NCBI GenBank assembly: GCA_963703175.1
Contig: OY969794.1
Location: 1,364,001 to 1,428,000 of the forward strand
Direction: 5' to 3'
DNA from: VRUE01 sp963703175
GTDB lineage: Bacteria; Actinomycetota; Thermoleophilia; Solirubrobacterales; 70-9
Length of the DNA: 64,000 nucleotides
In this document: positions 53,582 to 64,000 of the stretch, piece by piece
Numbering within the stretch: the first letter of the stretch is position 1
Layout: each line of letters begins with the position of its first letter
Made by a program: the position numbers and the translations under genes
Notes under the pieces: model-generated
Told to the model about the DNA's origin: nothing
Seen by the model: only the letters and a program-made list of their open reading frames with translations
Database searches by the model: none

Positions 53582-54546
53582 AAGTCGCGGTCCTCTGCGG
53601 GGGGCGCTCTTCCGAGCACGATGTATCGCTGCGCTCTGGAGAGGCGGTGGCACGCGGGCTTGAACAGGCCGGACACGAGGCGCTACTGGTGACGATCGAT
53701 CGCGACGGCGGCTGGAGCTTTCGCGGTGCCCCGGTTGAGCTGACTCCAGCGGCGGGCCTGTTCGGCGCTGACGTCGCCTTCCCGGCTCTGCACGGCCCCT
53801 TCGGTGAGGACGGCAGCGTGCAGGGGGTACTTGAGTGGCTCGACCTTCCCTACGTCGGTTCCGACGTACTTGCTTCGGCCGTCTGCATGGACAAGCTGAC
53901 GCTGAAGCGGCTCTTTGCCCAGGCTGGCCTGCCGCAAGTTGAGTTCGTCACCGCTGGCGAGGCGGGCTGGCGCAAGCGCTGCAAGGCGCTGGGTCTGCCG
54001 CTCTGGGTTAAGCCTTCGCGGCTCGGTTCCAGCGTCGGCATCAGCAAGGTCGAGAGCCTGGGGGAGGAGCTCGACACGGCGGTCGAGCTGGCCCTGCGCC
54101 ACGACCCGCGCGTGATCGTTGAGGCCTCGGCCCATGGCCGCGAGGTCGAGTGCTCCCTGCTCGGTAACGAGCAGGTGGAGTGCTCGTTACCGGGTGAGGT
54201 AGTCGCCCACGGCGACTGGTACGACTACGAGACCAAGTACAGCGATGGCGGCATGGAGCTGGTCGTCCCCGCGCCGGTGGACGCTGCGCAGGCCGTCCGT
54301 CTGCAGGAGCTCGCGGTCGAGTCCTTCCAGCTCGGCGGCTGCGCCGGCCTCGCCCGCTGTGACTTCTTCGTCGAGCCCGACGGCGGGATCTTGGTCAACG
54401 AGATCAACACCATGCCCGGTTTCACCGAGACAAGCGTCTACGGCAAGCTCTGGGAGGCCAGCGGCCTGGCCTACTCGGACCTATGCGACCGTCTTATTCA
54501 GCTGGCAATCGAGCGTCACACCAAGTCTCGCTCGTACGAATTCTGA
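53578..54546 (+). CDS. ddl: D-alanine--D-alanine ligase (second copy)
   Basis: 322 residues, coupled to pknB by a 4-nt overlap. LCGGRSSEHDVSLRSG, LHGPFGEDGSVQGVLEWL, PLWVKPSRLGSSVGISKV, the classical omega-loop YDYETKY and VNEINTMPGFTETSVY. All active-site features of a D-Ala-D-Ala ligase are present. Its place at the end of the envelope operon suggests it is the main housekeeping enzyme, the copy at 26836 being the divergent one. Confidence 0.93.
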   Translation: MKVAVLCGGRSSEHDVSLRSGEAVARGLEQAGHEALLVTIDRDGGWSFRGAPVELTPAAGLFGADVAFPALHGPFGEDGSVQGVLEWLDLPYVGSDVLASAVCMDKLTLKRLFAQAGLPQVEFVTAGEAGWRKRCKALGLPLWVKPSRLGSSVGISKVESLGEELDTAVELALRHDPRVIVEASAHGREVECSLLGNEQVECSLPGEVVAHGDWYDYETKYSDGGMELVVPAPVDAAQAVRLQELAVESFQLGGCAGLARCDFFVEPDGGILVNEINTMPGFTETSVYGKLWEASGLAYSDLCDRLIQLAIERHTKSRSYEF

Positions 54547-54591
54547 ACCAGCACTCTCGAGCGCACGAGAACCACTCAGACGATCCCGGCT

Positions 54592-56577
54592 TCACCATGT
54601 TTTGACCTGAGATTCGGTGAGTAGGAACCCATGCCGAGATCCGTTGCTGCAGACAAGCTCGGTACTCAGGCCCGTGCAGTAGAGGGCCCCGACCGCGGTC
54701 CTGACCCAGGCACTGTCACCGATGACCAGTTTCTTCGCCCGCCGCCAAGTGTTGCCCGAAGTCGCGCAGCACCACCCGGCTCGCTGTGAGATTGCCGGCT
54801 TGCCTACACCAGAAAGCCGCACTTCGAGAAAGGATTGACGCTGGCGGTTGGGTTTGCGGCAGGTGAACAAGGGTGCGGAAGTTCCCTGGCACAAAACCCC
54901 AAGGCGTCCGTACTTGAACCCCCAGGCCCCGTTCACTTGGCTTTGGTGAAGCCCGCCGATGAACTCGTCGCCCGTTTTCACCACCTGGATGCTGCGGAAA
55001 TCCAAGTTCCACGTCGCGACCCCGCCGTTGCCGAAGCTGTGGTTGAGCTTCCCTCCCGGCATCAACCGCGCCATCGCGACCGCACTGCCGGTCGTGAACC
55101 CCACCTTCGGGGCAAGAATCTCAGCCACGACAATCCGCCCGCCGGTCTCGACGGCGATCGCTGTTGAGACCCTCCGGGTCAATGGTTTGGCGAACCGCAG
55201 CGGGTGGAGCGTGACGATGCCGCCTGACCCGAAGGAAGGGTCGAGTCTGCCGTCCGGATCCAGGCGTGCCACGGCCAGCCCGTCCCTACTGTAGGTGGCT
55301 GAGCGGCCGACGACGAGGATCTTTCCGTTGACAAGTGGCGCCATCCCGCCGATTTCTGACTGGTCAGCGGGCAGGTCGACTCTGGCCACCCCATTGCGAC
55401 CGAAAGTTGGATCGAATTCGAGGTTGTCCCCAAACCGCGCGACCAGGAACTCCGGTTCGGCGTGAGGCCCGTTTGCCTCGGCCCCGCCGGCGAGAACGCG
55501 ACCATCCGAATCGGCGGCGAGGCTGCTCCAACCGCCGCTTGGCGTACGGAAGATCAGCCCGGTCGAGCCGGGGTATAGGCGCTCCTCCCGGTCCACCAGC
55601 GTGATGAAGGTGGATGCGATAACCACGCTGCCGTCCGCTCGAAGCAGGAGCGCACGCAGTGGATGGCAAGGAACGCCCATGGCGCGCCCACACTCGATCG
55701 GCCCGATCACAAAACCATGCGCACCGTAGGAGCGGTCGATAATGCCCGAGTTCGTCAACTCGCTCAGGCCGAAGGTGTTGTGCGTTTCGTAGGCGCCACG
55801 AGAGATTGTCGTGTCAGCGCCGCTGAGGCGGCTCGTAGCACCAACTAAAAATCGATCGAGTGTCTGTCTCCGTAGCACCAGTGCCTTGCTGCCCTTGGCC
55901 ACGCGCACCTCTTGCGTAAAGAACTTCCGCTGCGCCGATCCGTCCGGCCGCAACCGGCCAATAAATGCGCTTGTGCTGCCATCTGCGGCATCCTCGATAC
56001 CCGACACCACGACTCCGCCGTCGCTGCTGGCCAGCACAGAGTCCACTTGCGCGTCGCCCACCCCCACGCGGTGGAAAGCGATGCCGTCGTTGCCGAACGT
56101 TGGGTCCAGCGAGCCGTCCCTTCTCACGCGGAGGACGACGGTGCCCGGAACGCCATCGGCGGATCCGGTGGCCCCTACCGTGTACTTGTCGCTCGCGCCG
56201 GCTGCGAGCAAGGTGGCAACGTGCTGGGGAACGCCCCAGCGCGCGGCCGAGTCACCATGAATGAACAGGAGGGCCAAAAGCCCCGCCACCGCGACCGCAA
56301 TCGAGACCACACCCGCAGACCGTTGCGCCACATTCAGCTCCGCAACTCGCCGAAAGTGCGGCCGGTACTCCACGTACCAGATAAGCAGCAGCGTGGAGGT
56401 GACAGCTAGCGCTCCGGCCACACGTGGAACGAGGGGTAAGTGAAGCTGGCTCGCAACTGCAAACACACCACCCACTAAAAGTGCAGCGAGGTCCGCTCGG
56501 CGGAGTGCCTTAGTGCTGGACTCAGCGTGTCGATCGTGGCCCGGAGGCACAGCTCTTCCCTTCGGCTGGTCATGCAT
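54592..56577 (-). CDS. membrane protein with delta-60-repeat beta-propeller-like domain
   Basis: 661 residues. Residues 1-30 hydrophilic, then three membrane helices (about 28-110), then an extracytoplasmic domain containing repeats of the form R-x-DGSLDPTFGNDGI (near 150), GDNLEFDPTFGRNGVA, DPDGRLDPSFGSGGIV and MPGGKLNHSFGNGGVA, the delta-60 repeat (Pfam 17164-like) thought to form a propeller. The C-terminal 110 residues carry several cysteines and are unlike any domain I know. Convergent with ddl; base composition is less GC-rich than neighbours. Confidence 0.78.
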   Translation of the reverse strand: MHDQPKGRAVPPGHDRHAESSTKALRRADLAALLVGGVFAVASQLHLPLVPRVAGALAVTSTLLLIWYVEYRPHFRRVAELNVAQRSAGVVSIAVAVAGLLALLFIHGDSAARWGVPQHVATLLAAGASDKYTVGATGSADGVPGTVVLRVRRDGSLDPTFGNDGIAFHRVGVGDAQVDSVLASSDGGVVVSGIEDAADGSTSAFIGRLRPDGSAQRKFFTQEVRVAKGSKALVLRRQTLDRFLVGATSRLSGADTTISRGAYETHNTFGLSELTNSGIIDRSYGAHGFVIGPIECGRAMGVPCHPLRALLLRADGSVVIASTFITLVDREERLYPGSTGLIFRTPSGGWSSLAADSDGRVLAGGAEANGPHAEPEFLVARFGDNLEFDPTFGRNGVARVDLPADQSEIGGMAPLVNGKILVVGRSATYSRDGLAVARLDPDGRLDPSFGSGGIVTLHPLRFAKPLTRRVSTAIAVETGGRIVVAEILAPKVGFTTGSAVAMARLMPGGKLNHSFGNGGVATWNLDFRSIQVVKTGDEFIGGLHQSQVNGAWGFKYGRLGVLCQGTSAPLFTCRKPNRQRQSFLEVRLSGVGKPAISQRAGWCCATSGNTWRRAKKLVIGDSAWVRTAVGALYCTGLSTELVCSNGSRHGFLLTESQVKTW

Positions 56578-56618
56578 CTGTGCTCGACCCAGCCCGGATC
56601 GTACAGCTCAGATCACAT

Positions 56619-58129
56619 TCATCCCAACAGCTCGATGTCGCTGATCTCCACTTGGTAACGGCCTTCCTGGTCGCGCGCAGGAGAAGCTTTGGTGAACCAG
56701 AGGAGAAAATAGGTTGAGGGCTGGCGGACGTTGAGGTCGATCTCCTGCGTCCCCTCAGCTTCGCTGACTTCACCGACCGGTTCGTCCCAGCCGGTGAGGT
56801 CGGACGGCGGCCCGGCGGGGGCGGCGAAGACCTGAGCATCCCAGCCCGGAGTGGGGGTGCGGACAATCATTTTCTGCGGCGTCGCGGGCGAGGTGGCGGT
56901 GACGTAGATACCGACCCCCGGATCCGGCCCGGTCTTAGTGCCTTCGAAGGTTTCGGAGTCGTAGTGCTCGGTTTCCCAGGCGGTGCCGGTCGGGTCGCCG
57001 TCTGCGGCGAGTTCGACCTTGCTGCCAACCTCTTCGCCATCTCCTTGCGGGTCGTAGTCGGTCGCTCCCGAGATCGAGATGCTGCCGCCCTTGCCCTTGT
57101 TGGCGCCGCCGCCGCCAAAGCCACCGTTGGAGATCAGTTGCACGGCGAGCAAGGCACCACCGCCGACCAGGAGCAGGGCGAGGATCGCCGCCCAGGACCA
57201 GCGCCCGCGGCTGGAGAGTTTGCGCTTCGGCGGCGGCACCGCGTCGAGCACGCTGGTTGCCTCGCCGGTGGTCGAGCCAGCCCGCGCCGCCTCGACCTCG
57301 AGCGCGGTCTCGAGGTCGTCGATCATCTCAGCGACCGTCTGGTAGCGCTCGGCCGGGTCCTTCGCGGTCGCCCGCTCCACCACCAGCGCCACCGCCGCTG
57401 AGGCCTCCGGCCGGCGCCGCTGCACGTCGGGCAGTTCCTCGTTGACGTGTTTCATCGCCACGCCAACCTGGCTGTCGGCGTGGAAGGGAACCTGCCCAAC
57501 CAGCATCTCGTAAAGGACGACGCCGAGCGAGTAGATGTCGGAGCGGGGGTCGACCCCTTTGCCCATCGCCTGCTCGGGGGCGACGTAGTCGGTCGTGCCG
57601 AGCACGCGCCCGGTGGCGGTCACGCCGTCCTGTTCAAGCTGACGCGAGATGCCGAAGTCGGTCAGCTTGGCCCGCCCCTCCTCGTCGATCAGCACGTTCT
57701 GTGGCTTGATGTCGCGGTGGACCATCTTGCGCGAGTGGGCGACGCTGAGCCCGCGCGCGACCTCGATCGCGTAGGCGATCGCCTCCTGGGTGTCGAGTGC
57801 GCCGACGCGGCCGATCCGCTGCTTCAGCGTCTCGCCCTTGACGTATTCGAAGACGATGTAGGGGTAGCCGCCGTCCTCGCCCGCGTCGATCACCGCGACG
57901 ACGTTGGGGTGGGTCAGCTTGGCTACCGCCCGCGCCTCCTGGCGGAAGCGCTGCAGCTGGTCCTCCTGCTCGGACATCTCGCGGTGCATCACCTTGACCG
58001 CGACCGATCGGTCGAGCGTCTCGTCGCGGGCCAGGTAGACCGTCGACATCCCGCCGCTGCCCAGCTTTGCCTCCAGCCGGTAGCGCCCGGAGAGAACGGT
58101 TCCGATCATCGAGCTGGAGGGGGGTGAGC

Positions 58130-58133
<4 letters not shown>
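56619..58133 (-). CDS. serine/threonine protein kinase with extracytoplasmic discoidin-like domain
   Basis: 504 residues. Kinase domain 15-280 (GSGGMSTVYLARDE, VAVKVMH, HRDIKPQNVLIDEEG, TDFGISRQLE, GTTDYVAPEQAMG), membrane helix 316-338, a Gly-rich spacer, and an outer domain 355-500 starting GATDYDPQGDGEEVG with AADGDPTGTAWETEHY. This start is like the C-terminal F5/8-type domain of actinobacterial MviN/MurJ-linked proteins. GTG/ATG overlap of 4 nt with purM. Confidence 0.9.
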
Positions 58134-59136
<1,003 letters not shown>

Positions 59137-59140
<4 letters not shown>

Positions 59141-60477
59141 GCAGGCGATTCTTTCAGGCGGGTCGGTAGGTCGGGGGCGGGCTCGAAGATGTATCGATGT
59201 CCTCTCCGCCTGCGCATGAGAAGCCCTCGTTCGAAAAGGGCCGACAGGTCCGACCGTGCCGTCTCGTGGGTGACTCGATGGCTCTCGGCGTGACTCGCGA
59301 ATGAGTAGGCGGAATCGGCATGCCTGATGGCATCGGTCAGCAATGCCAACTGTCGACCGTTGAACCCATCGGCTTCCTGTAGCAATCGCTCGACATCTCG
59401 GACCTCGGCGATCTTGCGTCGCAGGTACCGATGCAGATCGTCAATTGCCTGCTCGATCACGCCAAGTTGGTGAATGAGGAAGTAGGTCGTGTCGCCGCCG
59501 TCCGTCTCGGTTTCCATGAACGCCCGCGCGTATCGGGCCGGTGCCTTTCGCAAGAACCTGGAGATCGGTAGGTATTCAGCCAGCCAGTAGCCGCGGACCC
59601 GCATCAACCAGAAGAAGAGGATCCGCGCGGTCCTCCCGTTGCCGTCCTCGAACGGATGGTCGTAGGCGAGCCAAAAGTGCAGGAGGATTGCTCGCAGCAC
59701 AGGGTGTACGAATCGATCGCCTTCGTTTCCTTCGTTGGCGAACTCGCATAGGAGGCGCATGCGTTCCGGAAGTTGCTCGGCTGGCGGAGGAATGTGAATC
59801 GGCTTTCCGTCGTCGCGATCGAAGACCGCGACCCTCACCTCGTCGGGATGCTGGATGCGTCCAGCTGCCGAAGGGTCATCAAGGGTTCCCTCGGTGACGA
59901 TCCGGTGCAGCTCGAGGATCGACTCTGGGCTCAACGTCTCGCCCATCTCTTCGCGCATGTACCGGAGGGCGCGATAGTTGTTGAGGATCATCCGCTCGCT
60001 CCGGTCCCTGGGCTCCCGGCCGCTGCGGAGCATGTCTTTCGCCACCCGCCGTGACGTCGTCGCACCCTCGAGTTGGCTCGAGCGGATCGCCTCCTCCATA
60101 AGGGAGTTGACGAGAAAGCGTTGCCCGGCTTCTCGCTCCGAGGTGACGACCTCGTCCATCGTAACCTCCCCGCTGCAGCGCTGGTCGATGCGGTGCAGCC
60201 GCTCCAGCACGAGATCTGGAAGGCCATAGCCAAAGCGATCCCCATCGGTGTCCCATAACGGCAGTAGGCGCCGTTCGGCGAGTCGGGCGGCCTTCAGGCC
60301 AAGCCACCATTCCTCGGTGCTCAGACCTTCGGGTGGCGTCAGGTGGTGAAGCTTGTTCCAGTGCAGGTACTGCTCGGCCGGCCGAGCCTGCAGAAGCGTG
60401 AGGAGTATCTGCGGAACCTTCTCTGCGCCGACTTTCGGGAGCAGCTCGTTGTAGGTGGGTGCTTCAGCTACATACAT
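59137..60477 (-). CDS. Fic family protein (probable AMP transferase) with N-terminal inhibitory motif
   Basis: 446 residues. Fic core at about 265-285 with HPFEDGNGRTARILFFW, matching HxFx(D/E)GNGRxxR with the catalytic His. N-terminal inhibitory helix motif SSQLEGATTS near residue 135 (the S-x-x-x-E-G class), so the protein is probably self-restrained. The C-terminal 80 residues resemble a winged helix (VTHETARSDLSALFERGLLMRRRRGHRYIF). ATG 60477 is preceded by a tandem operator-like repeat. Overlaps purM by 4 nt. Confidence 0.92.
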
Positions 60478-60479
60478 TC

Positions 60480-60567
60480 CAACTCCAAATCAACTCCAAG
60501 TTTCTCCAAGATTTGGAATTGTAGCCCAACTCCAAATCAACTCCAAGTTTCTCCAAATCTTGGAGTT
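60480..60567. promoter_or_regulatory. tandem 30-bp repeat with dyads upstream of fic
   Basis: An exact 30-bp direct repeat occurs at 60480-60509 and 60527-60556, 47 bp apart. Each copy runs into a dyad of the form TCCAA-NNN-TTGGA (60505-60517 and 60552-60564), and CTCCAA recurs six times. The region is much richer in A+T than the surroundings. It directly precedes the fic start, so it is a good candidate for an autoregulatory operator bound by the Fic protein's C-terminal winged helix. Confidence 0.7.
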
Positions 60568-60572
60568 ACCTG

Positions 60573-61382
60573 CTATCGGCGGAGTTTGGCCAGCACCGCC
60601 GCCGCCAATCCGGCTCTGTAGGCCGCGTAGGGCCAGAGCGCCCGATCTCGCTCAACCAGGCCGATCAGACGTTGGGAGGCGAGGGTCGAGGCGAAGGAGG
60701 CGGCGACGCCGATTGCCAGCGAGCGGCGCAGCGCAGGGGGCGTGCCGCGCCGCCGCAGGCGCTCTCCCTTGAGGATCGTTGCGCCGACGATGATCGGCAG
60801 GGCGATCGTGCGCGAGAGCAGGTTCGCCTGGTCACGGGAGAAGCGCCGCCAGCGGGCCGCCGCCAGGGTGACCCCGTTGCGCGAGACGCCCGGGGCCAGG
60901 GCCGCCGCTTGGGCGACGCCGAGCGCCAGGCCGTCGGCCGGGGTGGCGTCGCCCCGCCCGCGTTCCTGTGGCCGTGTGTCGGCGATCAGCATCGCCGCGG
61001 CGCCGGCGAGCAGGCCGATCGCGGTTGCTTTTGGTCCCCCCAGCCGCTGCTCGATCGGGCGCTCCAGCGTGTAGCCGACCACTGCCGCGGGCAGGAAGGA
61101 GAGCCCGAGGGTGAGCGCCCGCCGCCCGTCGAAGGCGCGCAGCTCCTCGAGGATCGTCTGCCGTTGTCCGATTAGCAGCGCCACCGCAGCGCCACCGTGG
61201 ACCGCAACCTCGAAGCTCTTGCGCACCTCGGGGTCGAGCCGCTCCCAGTCCCAACCCGCCAGCCAGGGGAGAAGGACGATGTGGGCAGAGGAGGAGACGG
61301 GCAACAGCTCTGCGGGGCCCTGGACGACCCCCAGGGCCAGTGCCCAGGCGGCTGGGATCCTGCCGTCGCCCGCGTCCGTCAA
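60573..61382 (-). CDS. uppP: undecaprenyl-diphosphatase UppP/BacA
   Basis: 269 residues with seven to eight membrane helices. LGVVQGPAELLPVSSSAHIVL is the N-terminal signature (usual form QGLTEFLPVSSSGH) and ALAPGVSRNGVTLAAA the second (usual PGTSRSG). Both serine/arginine active-site positions are kept though the flanks vary. Recycles the lipid carrier for peptidoglycan. Its ATG overlaps the dedA stop by 4 nt. Confidence 0.93.
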   Translation of the reverse strand: MTDAGDGRIPAAWALALGVVQGPAELLPVSSSAHIVLLPWLAGWDWERLDPEVRKSFEVAVHGGAAVALLIGQRQTILEELRAFDGRRALTLGLSFLPAAVVGYTLERPIEQRLGGPKATAIGLLAGAAAMLIADTRPQERGRGDATPADGLALGVAQAAALAPGVSRNGVTLAAARWRRFSRDQANLLSRTIALPIIVGATILKGERLRRRGTPPALRRSLAIGVAASFASTLASQRLIGLVERDRALWPYAAYRAGLAAAVLAKLRR

Positions 61383-62077
61383 GCGCCGCCGCTGGTGCGC
61401 GCGGGCTCGGGCTCGGCGGCTACGTCGGTCTCCTCACCCTGCTCGCTGCCGCCGCCACGCCGCCTGCGGATCAGCAGGTAGATGATGCCGCCGACGACTG
61501 CGGCCAGGACGACGTAGTCGAGGTACCCGAGCTGATGGCGCCAGTGTTCCCAGTTGTCGCCGACGCTGCGTCCGATTAGGGCCAGCATCAGTACCCAGGG
61601 GATGCAGCCGGCGAGGGTGTAGACCGTGAAGCGCCAGAACGGCATCTTCGCCACACCGGCGGGAAGCGAGATGAAGGTGCGGACGATCGGCAGCATCCGC
61701 GAGAAGAAGACGGTGACAGCGCCGTAGCGCTCGAACCAGTCGTCGGCCCATTTCAAGTGCTTGGGACTGATGTGGATCAGCCTGTTCTTTTCCAGCAGGT
61801 CGAGCCGCCCGTAGTAGCCGACCGCGTAGGCGATCCAGGAGCCGGTGAGGTTGCCGAGCACTCCTGCGGCGACGATCCCGAACAGGGTCAGTTCGCCTTT
61901 GGAGACGCTGAAGCCGGCGAACAGCATGATCGCCTCGCTTGGCACCGGGATGCAGGCCGACTCGAGCAGCATCAGCAGGTAAACGGCGACGACGCCAGCC
62001 GAGCCGATGAAATCGGTGGCGACGTTGACGATCGGTTCGACGATCTTGTCGGAGAAGCTGGCGAGGACGATCAGCAT
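61379..62077 (-). CDS. DedA family membrane protein
   Basis: About 232 residues from ATG 62077 (an upstream start at 62116 would add 13). Four to five membrane helices with the DedA motifs LESACIPVPSEAIMLFAG, GNLTGSWIAYAVGYYGR, FFSRMLPIVRTFISLPAGVAKMPFWRF. DedA proteins act as lipid flippases, some recycling undecaprenyl phosphate, which fits its coupling to uppP. Diverges from the sugar dehydratase gene. Confidence 0.93.
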   Translation of the reverse strand: MLIVLASFSDKIVEPIVNVATDFIGSAGVVAVYLLMLLESACIPVPSEAIMLFAGFSVSKGELTLFGIVAAGVLGNLTGSWIAYAVGYYGRLDLLEKNRLIHISPKHLKWADDWFERYGAVTVFFSRMLPIVRTFISLPAGVAKMPFWRFTVYTLAGCIPWVLMLALIGRSVGDNWEHWRHQLGYLDYVVLAAVVGGIIYLLIRRRRGGGSEQGEETDVAAEPEPARTSGGA

Positions 62078-62135
62078 GCGCGAAGCGGGGATTGTAGGGA
62101 GCGCGCCGAACACCAACTAAACTCGACAGTTCCCC

Positions 62136-64000
62136 ATGGGTCGCTTGAACCACCCCGTCTACCGGACGCGGCTGCTCCAGGCGGGCGCCGACGCGCTTCT
62201 CGTCGCCCTTGCTTATTACCTGGCGTTCCGGCTGCGGTTCCTCGACAGAACCGACCTCCCGCACCGCTATTGGGTTCTGTTTGCCCAATCGGTGGGCTTT
62301 GTGGCCCTGATCGAGGTCACGGTCTTCGCCGCCTTCGGGCTCTACCAGAAGTGGTGGCGCTACGTGAGTGGCCGCGACTTCCTCACTATCGGCCGCGCGG
62401 TTGCGGCCGCGAGTGCGATCGTCGTCGTCCTCTTCACCGTGCTAAAGCCATTCGCGCACGATTTGCCGCGCTCGGTTGCGGTGATGGACTTCCTTCTCAC
62501 CCTGTTCCTGGTCGCCGGCGCCCGCCTCGCCGTGCGGCTGATCGTCGAGCGCCCAACCCACGGTCACCGCCTGCCCAAACACGAGGTGTTGGTAATCGGC
62601 GCTGGCTCCGGCGGCCAGATGGTTGTCCGCGAGATGCACCTCAACCCCAACCTCGGCGCAACCGCGATCGGCTTTGTCGACGATGACGCACGCAAACAGG
62701 GAATGCGGATGCTCGGCCTCAAGGTGCTGGGGACGACGGCGCAGATCGAGACGATCCTCGATGACACCGAGCCCGACGAGGTGGTGATCGCGATTCCCTC
62801 GGCACCCGGCACGCTACGAGCCCAGGTCGTCGCCGCCTGCCGCGGGCGCGAAATCCGTGTCCGCACGCTGCCCACCGTGTTCGAGCTGCTGCGTGGCGGC
62901 GTCCAGCTCAGCAAGCAGTTGCGCGAGGTGCAGGTCGAGGACGTACTCGGCCGCGACCCAATCGTGGTCGAGCTCGACCGGGTTGGTGCCTACCTGCGTG
63001 ACCGCATCGTCCTTGTTACCGGCGCCGGCGGCTCGATCGGCTCTGAGCTCTGCCGCCAGATCGCCCGCGTTGGACCGCGGCTGCTGGTGATGCTCGACCA
63101 CGCCGAGGACAACCTCTTCGAGATCGAGCGCGAGATGGTCGACGAGCGCCACTTCTCGAACGTCGAGGCGGTGCTCGCCGATTGCAGGGAGCCACACCGG
63201 ATGTTGGAGACGATGCAGCGCTTCAAGCCGAGCGTCGTCTTCCACGCCGCCGCCTACAAGCACGTGCCGCTGATGGAGGCCAACCCGCTGGAGGCGGTGC
63301 GCAACAACGCGATCGCGACCCGGATCACGGCCGAGACCGCCGCCGCCTCCGACGTCGAGCGCTTCGTCCTCATCTCCACCGACAAGGCGGTCAACCCGCA
63401 GACGGTGATGGGCGCCTCGAAGGCGATGGCCGAGTGGATCGTCGAGACCGCCGGTCACAAGCATCCAGGCACGCGCTTCGCCAGCGTCCGCTTCGGCAAC
63501 GTGCTCGCCTCATCTGGCAGCGTCGTGCCGATCTTCCGCGGCCAGATCGAGCGCGGCGGGCCGGTCACTGTCACCCACCCCGAGATGACCCGGTTCTTCA
63601 TGACGATCCCAGAGGCGGTGCAGCTGGTGATTCGCGCCGGCGACATCGGTGCCGGCCGGGGCGAGGTCTTCGTCCTCGACATGGGCGAGCCGGTGAAGAT
63701 TGTCGACCTCGCCAACAACATGATCCGCCTCGCCGGCTACGAGCCGGGGGCGGAGATCGCGGTCGAGTTCACCCAACCACGACCGGGGGAGAAGCTGCAC
63801 GAGGAGCTGATCGGCGGCAACGAGGAGCTGCATCCGACGGCGGCAAAGCGGATCCATCGTGCCGTCCGCGAAAAGCCACTTGACCCCCAGTGGGTGGAGT
63901 CGACGCTGAATTCACTGGAGCACCTGGTGATGGCCGGTGACGAGGCTAATCTCGCCGAGCGCATAGTCGAGCTGATCACCGCGCAGGGTGGGGACGCGGC
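62136..64000 (+). CDS. CapD/FlaA1-type nucleoside-diphosphate-sugar dehydratase, 3' end cut off by the window edge
   Basis: About 621 residues to the window edge without a stop, read by eye from ATG 62136. Four membrane helices (1-130), a CoA-binding-like Rossmann domain (VLVIGAGSGGQMVVREM near 150), then an SDR domain (VLVTGAGGSIGSELCRQI near 290) with FHAAAYKHVPLMEANPLEAV, STDKAVNPQTVMGASKAMAE and FGNVLASSGSVVPIF. Members are UDP-GlcNAc 4,6-dehydratases (PglF/WbpM type) starting polysaccharide or glycan synthesis. Only the last residues are missing. Confidence 0.95.
   Translation, partial: MGRLNHPVYRTRLLQAGADALLVALAYYLAFRLRFLDRTDLPHRYWVLFAQSVGFVALIEVTVFAAFGLYQKWWRYVSGRDFLTIGRAVAAASAIVVVLFTVLKPFAHDLPRSVAVMDFLLTLFLVAGARLAVRLIVERPTHGHRLPKHEVLVIGAGSGGQMVVREMHLNPNLGATAIGFVDDDARKQGMRMLGLKVLGTTAQIETILDDTEPDEVVIAIPSAPGTLRAQVVAACRGREIRVRTLPTVFELLRGGVQLSKQLREVQVEDVLGRDPIVVELDRVGAYLRDRIVLVTGAGGSIGSELCRQIARVGPRLLVMLDHAEDNLFEIEREMVDERHFSNVEAVLADCREPHRMLETMQRFKPSVVFHAAAYKHVPLMEANPLEAVRNNAIATRITAETAAASDVERFVLISTDKAVNPQTVMGASKAMAEWIVETAGHKHPGTRFASVRFGNVLASSGSVVPIFRGQIERGGPVTVTHPEMTRFFMTIPEAVQLVIRAGDIGAGRGEVFVLDMGEPVKIVDLANNMIRLAGYEPGAEIAVEFTQPRPGEKLHEELIGGNEELHPTAAKRIHRAVREKPLDPQWVESTLNSLEHLVMAGDEANLAERIVELITAQGGDA

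Overview
The window is high-G+C actinobacterial chromosome around the replication origin. The gene families point to a deep-branching actinobacterium of the Thermoleophilia type (Solirubrobacterales/Gaiellales); this is inference, not a database result. Pointers are PASTA-type Ser/Thr kinases with FHA adaptors and a PP2C phosphatase, menaquinone synthesis, a bc complex with a cytochrome b/c fusion, a fused AhbA-AhbB protein among heme genes, TTG/GTG starts and very dense gene packing.

Layout. 1-4000: a truncated MMPL transporter facing two related exported proteins, then tRNA-Lys(CTT). 4044-10286: a minus-strand respiration and export block (TPR-like membrane protein, tatC, tatA, polyprenyl synthase, menaquinone methyltransferase, qcrC/B/A) with one small plus-strand zinc-ribbon gene. 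10568-15018: a second MMPL transporter with two exported proteins, one belonging to the same four-cysteine family as the pair at the left edge. 15024-18826: a heme cluster (HepS-like small protein, hemL, ahbAB, hemB). 18953-28286: ABC exporter, YmdB-type phosphodiesterase, membrane glycosyltransferase-like protein, phosphodiesterase, aminotransferase, ddl, bifunctional nuclease. 28342-33277 (minus): tRNA-Ile, parB, parA, rsmG, jag, yidC, yidD, rnpA, rpmH. 33377-42465 (plus): dnaA, dnaN, recF, dciA, gyrB, gyrA. The two arms diverge between rpmH and dnaA, so oriC lies there or in the dnaA-dnaN gap; a parS-like site sits in rnpA/yidD. 42861-45307: HNH nuclease, pheA, CARDB-type exported protein. 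45363-54546: an envelope-growth operon (kinase, fhaA, fhaB, pstP, ftsW/rodA, pbpA, pknB, ddl). 54592-64000: beta-propeller-like protein, another kinase, purM, fic, uppP, dedA and a truncated CapD/FlaA1-type sugar dehydratase.

How the genes work together: the origin block replicates and segregates the chromosome and inserts membrane proteins; the kinase/FHA/PP2C block couples signalling to peptidoglycan synthesis, with Ddl and UppP supplying precursor and lipid carrier; the polyprenyl synthase, MenG and Qcr genes make and use menaquinone.

The most unusual signal is a set of compact fold-back elements in intergenic DNA (18842, 21822, 30069, 30812, 31443, 31603, 42449, 42722, 47076). Each has long arms, perfect in eight of the nine, whose sequence differs at every locus. 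The arms enclose a loop of defined length and conserved sequence: three loops share one sequence, two share another, and two share a third. This is the reverse of a normal MITE, where the ends are conserved and the middle varies. Some arms run into the coding ends of neighbouring genes, which suggests the inverted arm is copied from the target. A degenerate relative lies inside a coding region at 22291.
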